Assembly (NCBI RefSeq): GCF_000716435.1
Contig: NZ_JNWO01000007.1
Coordinates: 930,001 to 994,000 of the forward strand
Origin: Streptomyces xylophagus
GTDB taxonomy: Bacteria > Actinomycetota > Actinomycetes > Streptomycetales > Streptomycetaceae
Reading direction: 5' to 3'
DNA length: 64,000 bases
Part shown: one piece after another, positions 60,462-64,000 of the stretch
Numbering within the stretch: the first letter of the stretch is position 1
Layout of the letters: every line of letters starts with the position of its first letter
Translations under genes and position numbers: made by a program
The notes under the pieces: generated by a model
Database searches by the model: none
Told to the model about the DNA's origin: nothing
Seen by the model: only the letters and a program-made list of their open reading frames with translations

Positions 60462-62488
60462 CGGGACTCCACGAGTTGACGGAGCGAGGCTTCGGGGGTG
60501 TCACGAGGGGCTTGGAGGGCGACGGCGGCGGCCGCCTCGCGCCGGAGGAAGCCCAGATAGCTGCCCCCCGCCCCGAGCAGCAGGAAGAACATGCCGGCGA
60601 ACATGGGGAAGCTGAGCGAGTCGAAGGTGGCGCTGATGACCAGGGCGACCAGGGACGAGGCGAAGAAGGCCTGCCCCAGCTCGCGGTCGGACTCGGTGCG
60701 GGCCAGCCGCCGGATGCCGCCGCCGTGGTGGATGCCGGTGATGAACAGGGTGAACAGGGCGACGAGCCCGAGCACGCCCATCTCGGCGGCGGTCAGCATG
60801 TACTGGTTGTCCGTGAAGAAGTACAGGTCCGGTGTGAAGGTGCCGAACCCCCGCCCGAACAGGGGGTGTTCCTTCAGATAGGGCACGATCGCGCTGTACT
60901 TGACCGTGCGGGCCTGGGTGCTGCTGTCGGAGTTGGACAGGAACGACGCGAACAGGCCCGTGATGGTCCCGATCAGCCCGGGGATGAGCACCTTGAAGAC
61001 GGCCACGGAGGCCGTCATCACCCCGAGCGCGGTCCAGCGCCGGGCCGGCTTCCAGCGCGGCACCATCACCAGGGCGACCAGCAGGATGCCGATGATCGAG
61101 GTCCGCGACACCGTCAGGGGCAGTGCGCCGGCCATGAGCAGCACCGGTGCCCAGCGGCGCCACGCGCGGAGGTGGCGGCGTACCGGATCGAGGGCCTGCT
61201 GGATCGCGAAGGGCAGCAGGATCGCCAACATGCCGCCGAACTCCAGCGGTTGGGCGGTGGTGGACCGGGGCCGGGTGAAGGAACCGCGGTCCAGGGTGGT
61301 CACCTGGGCCACGCTGTTCTGCAGGCCGGGGATGTGGATGGAGTCGGCGATGTTGGTGGCCGCGAAGAAGTCGTAGAAGCCGATCGCGGCGACCACGGCG
61401 CCCATCACGACCACCCGGCGCATCAGCACGTCGAGCCGGCTCCGGTCCTGTACGCCCGCCGAGGTCAGGACGACCAGGGACACCCACACCAGGAAGCCGA
61501 TGAGCCCCCGGTCGGCGCCGAGGACTTCCTGGTGCGAGCTCTGGCGCATCGCGTCGGCGACGTACGCGGCCAGGACGGCCGTCCCGAGGACGCACATCGC
61601 GACGCGGGCGAGCCGGGTGCCCGGTGCGGGGAGGACGCGGCCGCCGAGCCAGGTCGCGAGGTACCACAACAGGCCGAGCAGGGCGAAGACGTTGGCCGGG
61701 GTGCCGACGCCGCCGAGGGCGGGCAGGGCCAGGTTCGAGGGGATGAAGAAGGCCAGCACCAGGTAGACGGTGAGGACGGCGGTGGCGTCGACCCGCCGGT
61801 TCAGCGCGCTCACCCGGGTCCGGTTCGGACCACGGGCCTTCTTCGGTCGGGAGGTGACGGTCTTCACGAGGCGGCGTCGGCGGCGGACCACCGCGATGCC
61901 CTCCATCAGGATCGACAGCAGGAACGCGCTGACGACGCCCAGGATGACCACGGCCGCGATGTCCTGGTAGCGGCTCTTCGACTTCGCCACCGGGGTCTGC
62001 GGCACCACGACCGGCGCCGTCTGCACGGCGTAGGCGGGCGGGACATGGGCGGCGGCCTGCAGGGCGGTCAGCTGTTCACCGGCGAAGGTGGTCAGGGTGT
62101 TGGTCTCCTTGAGCACCTTGGCCTGGTCGGTGCCGGTGACGCTCAGCACGAGCAGCGGGCTGTCGCTCGCCGGCGCGAAGCCCGCCGTGTACGCATCGGT
62201 GACGCCCCGGCCGCGCAACTCCTTGGCGGCGTCGTCCGATTCGAGGGTCCTGATCAGCACGTCGGCCGTGACGATCAGCGAACCGCCCGCGTTCGAGATG
62301 GGGTTGCCGAACGTGGGGGCCAGCCGGGCGACGGCGGAGGAGTCCAGCAGCGCGACCGAGCTCTGCGACTGGTAGGAGACGGGCACTGTCGCGTACAGAT
62401 AGGCGCCGCCGAGCACGCTGAGCACGGTGAAGGGCACCATGAAGTACCAACGTCGGCGCAGAATGGCCCATATCTCACCAAGGCTCAC
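60458..62488 (-). CDS. Wzz-like domain fused to Wzy-type O-antigen polymerase/ligase
   Basis: A 676-aa fusion. Residues 1-205 are a complete Wzz-like module (LGEIWAILRRRWYFMVPFTV, ATVPVSYQSQSSVALLDSS, VLSVTGTDQAKVL, second TM IAAVVILGVVSAFLLSILME), clearly related to the protein at 55511-56362. After a basic linker (RRRRRLVKT) come about ten further helices of the O-antigen ligase/polymerase family, with the large-loop motif PYLKEHPLFGRGFGTFTPDL, where Wzy-C proteins have their functional Arg residues. One polypeptide would thus link chain-length control with polymerisation. GTG 62488 follows GGAGGGAGG; an ATG at 62503 would overlap that site. Confidence 0.88.
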   Translation of the reverse strand: MSLGEIWAILRRRWYFMVPFTVLSVLGGAYLYATVPVSYQSQSSVALLDSSAVARLAPTFGNPISNAGGSLIVTADVLIRTLESDDAAKELRGRGVTDAYTAGFAPASDSPLLVLSVTGTDQAKVLKETNTLTTFAGEQLTALQAAAHVPPAYAVQTAPVVVPQTPVAKSKSRYQDIAAVVILGVVSAFLLSILMEGIAVVRRRRRLVKTVTSRPKKARGPNRTRVSALNRRVDATAVLTVYLVLAFFIPSNLALPALGGVGTPANVFALLGLLWYLATWLGGRVLPAPGTRLARVAMCVLGTAVLAAYVADAMRQSSHQEVLGADRGLIGFLVWVSLVVLTSAGVQDRSRLDVLMRRVVVMGAVVAAIGFYDFFAATNIADSIHIPGLQNSVAQVTTLDRGSFTRPRSTTAQPLEFGGMLAILLPFAIQQALDPVRRHLRAWRRWAPVLLMAGALPLTVSRTSIIGILLVALVMVPRWKPARRWTALGVMTASVAVFKVLIPGLIGTITGLFASFLSNSDSSTQARTVKYSAIVPYLKEHPLFGRGFGTFTPDLYFFTDNQYMLTAAEMGVLGLVALFTLFITGIHHGGGIRRLARTESDRELGQAFFASSLVALVISATFDSLSFPMFAGMFFLLLGAGGSYLGFLRREAAAAVALQAPRDTPEASLRQLVESR

Positions 62489-62559
62489 AAAACCTCCCTC
62501 CATTCGGTGGCGTCCCGCCGCGTGTCCTGCCAGTATCGGGGTCGACGGAAGGAACTCAC

Positions 62560-63225
62560 ATGTCGCCCGGGAACGTAGCCGACGCGCTGCTCCGCCGCTG
62601 GTACGTACTGGTGGTCGCGCTGCTGCTGACGGCCGTCGGCGCGTACCAGGTGGTGCGCCCGACCCCTCAGTACGTCGGCTCCGCGGTGGTCGTCCTCAAG
62701 CCGCCGGTGACACAGAACCAGCCCAACCAGTACACGAACCTCCTGCCGCCGCTCGCCGTGGTCTCCTACGGCGTCATCCAGCAGCTGGAATCCCCCGCCG
62801 GGGCCAAGGAGTTGAGCGCGGCGGGCGTCCACGGGACCTACCTGCTGATCCCCCGCAACAGCGGCACCAGCGCGACCCCCCGCTATCTGATCCCGTCCCT
62901 GCAGGTGCAGTCGCAGACCTCCGACGCCGACGGCGCCACCACGGCCGTACGCCGCATCATCGACGTCTACACGAAGCACGTCGAGGAGTTGCAGACGGCC
63001 CAGGGGGTCCCCGCCTACGCACGGATCACCGCCTCCGTGCTGGTCGCCCCGAGCGCCGCCGAGGTGATGGGCGACAAGAGCCGGGGCCTGGCGGGCGTCG
63101 CGCTGCTGGGCGCGGCCGGTGGCGTTCTCGGGGCGCTGTGGCTCGACCGGTTCCTGGTGGGCCGCCGCCGGAAGACCGCTGTGGACCACCGGCGCACCGC
63201 CGGTCCGGTGCCCGCGGCCGGCTGA
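62560..63225 (+). CDS. Short Wzz-like membrane protein
   Basis: A 221-aa protein with MSPGNVADALLRRWYVLVVA and a first TM at about 13-33, an extracytoplasmic region of 135 residues beginning PTPQYVGSAVVVLKPP, a second TM near 174-195 (GLAGVALLGAAGGVLGALWL) and a short basic tail. It follows the Wzz plan, more diverged than the other two modules of the locus. GGAAGGA precedes the ATG. It is divergent from the fusion gene across a 71-base gap and stands alone on its strand here. Confidence 0.8.
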   Translation: MSPGNVADALLRRWYVLVVALLLTAVGAYQVVRPTPQYVGSAVVVLKPPVTQNQPNQYTNLLPPLAVVSYGVIQQLESPAGAKELSAAGVHGTYLLIPRNSGTSATPRYLIPSLQVQSQTSDADGATTAVRRIIDVYTKHVEELQTAQGVPAYARITASVLVAPSAAEVMGDKSRGLAGVALLGAAGGVLGALWLDRFLVGRRRKTAVDHRRTAGPVPAAG

Positions 63226-63242
63226 GCCGAACTGACGGTTCA

Positions 63243-64000
63243 TCAGATACCGCGGCGCTTCCACGACTCCCACCACAGCCGCTCCCGCCCGCGCTCGAAC
63301 ACGGCCGACCACACCAGCGGCTGGAGATACGGCATCGCCTTGGCGCCGATCCGCCGCCGCAGCCGCAGGGAGCGGTACTCGGGCAGCGTCGCGAACTCCG
63401 GCAGGCACTCCTCGGCGAAGGCCACGCACTCGTCGACCGGTACGACACCGGTGCGCCCCCGGTCGTAGGCCCGGTAGGCCCGGCGCAGCGCGAAGCGGGC
63501 GAGCCGGGTGTGGACCTCGTGGGCCAGGCGCTCGGCCTGCGGCAGCCGGTCGGCGCACTTGACGAGCACCGAGTCGAAGGCGACGAGGCGTTGGCGCAGG
63601 TCGTCGAGCTGGCCGCCGAAGTCGGTCGTGGACATGTTCTTGCCGTGGACGCGGTAGAAGGCCTGGTCGGCGCCGCGTACATAGCCGACGTCGGCGTGTG
63701 CGGCGAGCCGCATCCACATCTCGATGTCGCCGGCGTGGGGCAGGGCCGGGTCGTAGCCGCCGACCTCGCGCTGAAGGCTCGTGCGGACGACGACTTCCGG
63801 TGAGGTGATGCAGCCGGTGCCCTCACGGAAGCGCCGCTCCAGCCACCACTGGCCGGGGTAGACGACGGACCCGGTGCCCCGGGTCCGGGCGGCCGGCAGC
63901 GGGCCGCCGTGCTGGAAGCGCAGGGGACGCCCGTAGGCGAAGCCGACCTCGGGGTGGGCGTCCAGGAGGGCGGCGGAGCGGACCAGCGCGCCCGGGACCA
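63243..64000 (-). CDS. GT2-family glycosyltransferase (5' end beyond the window)
   Basis: The frame is open from the right edge (base 63998) to its stop at 63243-63245, giving the last 252 residues. FAYGRPLRFQHGG, CITSPEVVVRTSLQREVGGY, DPALPHAGDIEMWMRLAAHA and DVGYVRGADQAFYRVHGKNM are the mid-to-late part of a GT2 domain; the HAGDxEMWMR and YRxHGxNMS motifs are typical. The C-terminal 110 residues are helical and basic (LRRRIGAKAMPYLQPLVW). The DxD motif must lie in the missing part. It continues the polysaccharide locus to the right. Confidence 0.85.
   Translation of the reverse strand, partial: VPGALVRSAALLDAHPEVGFAYGRPLRFQHGGPLPAARTRGTGSVVYPGQWWLERRFREGTGCITSPEVVVRTSLQREVGGYDPALPHAGDIEMWMRLAAHADVGYVRGADQAFYRVHGKNMSTTDFGGQLDDLRQRLVAFDSVLVKCADRLPQAERLAHEVHTRLARFALRRAYRAYDRGRTGVVPVDECVAFAEECLPEFATLPEYRSLRLRRRIGAKAMPYLQPLVWSAVFERGRERLWWESWKRRGI

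Overview
The window is very GC-rich, codon-biased DNA typical of a Streptomyces chromosome: GC near 72-73% in ordinary rows, many GTG/TTG starts, secreted glycoside hydrolases, AraC/LacI/LAL-type regulators, and chitinase-type control sites. No rRNA, tRNA, CRISPR array, insertion sequence or integrase was seen. Family names come from motifs read by eye in the translations; no database search was run.

Layout. 1-1959: the end of a secreted beta-helix (GH55-like) protein, a strong bidirectional terminator and an ABM-fold monooxygenase. 2000-11650: an accessory block of lower GC holding a PIN-domain membrane protein, an RsbW-like ATPase overlapping a degenerate serine-recombinase-like protein, a divergent XRE-TPR regulator, an MTHFS-family protein, and a 1483-aa solitary STAND-type NTPase with a PD-(D/E)XK-like N-terminus, the best candidate here for an anti-phage (Avs-like) defence gene. 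Its own rows count 52-55% GC. A decayed second copy of the MTHFS gene tail lies just after it, so the NTPase gene seems to have been added at the 3' end of the MTHFS gene. 11661-19361: EF-G paralogue, NlpC/P60 hydrolase, an HTH-nSTAND1-TM-WD40 giant and a small secreted protein. 19546-23464: one operon of ABC ATPase, ABC permease, NarL-type histidine kinase and response regulator. 23759-25976: GH53 galactanase and GH26-like hydrolase. 26696-37502: small-molecule metabolism and regulation (two near-identical alpha/beta hydrolases in opposite orientation, phosphotriesterase-like enzyme, AraC regulator, amidohydrolase, LAL regulator, GNAT, a further hydrolase, SnoaL-tailed sigma factor). 37701-43883: MATE exporter, LacI regulator with matched operators and its divergent Gfo/Idh/MocA dehydrogenase, NB-ARC LuxR regulator. 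44140-50006: secreted proteins (trypsin-like protease, DUF4232-like lipoprotein, GH19 chitinase with two DasR-type sites, penicillin-acylase-family enzyme).

50257 to the right edge: a surface-polysaccharide locus. A hexapeptide acyltransferase, an unknown alpha-helical protein, a WecG/TagA-family glycosyltransferase, a UDP-sugar dehydrogenase and a UDP-GlcNAc 2-epimerase point to a ManNAc/ManNAcA-type glycan. They are followed by Wzz-like proteins, a Wzx-like flippase, a beta-helix lipoprotein, GT2 glycosyltransferases and an unusual protein fusing a Wzz-like domain to a Wzy-like O-antigen polymerase. The locus runs off the right end inside a GT2 gene.
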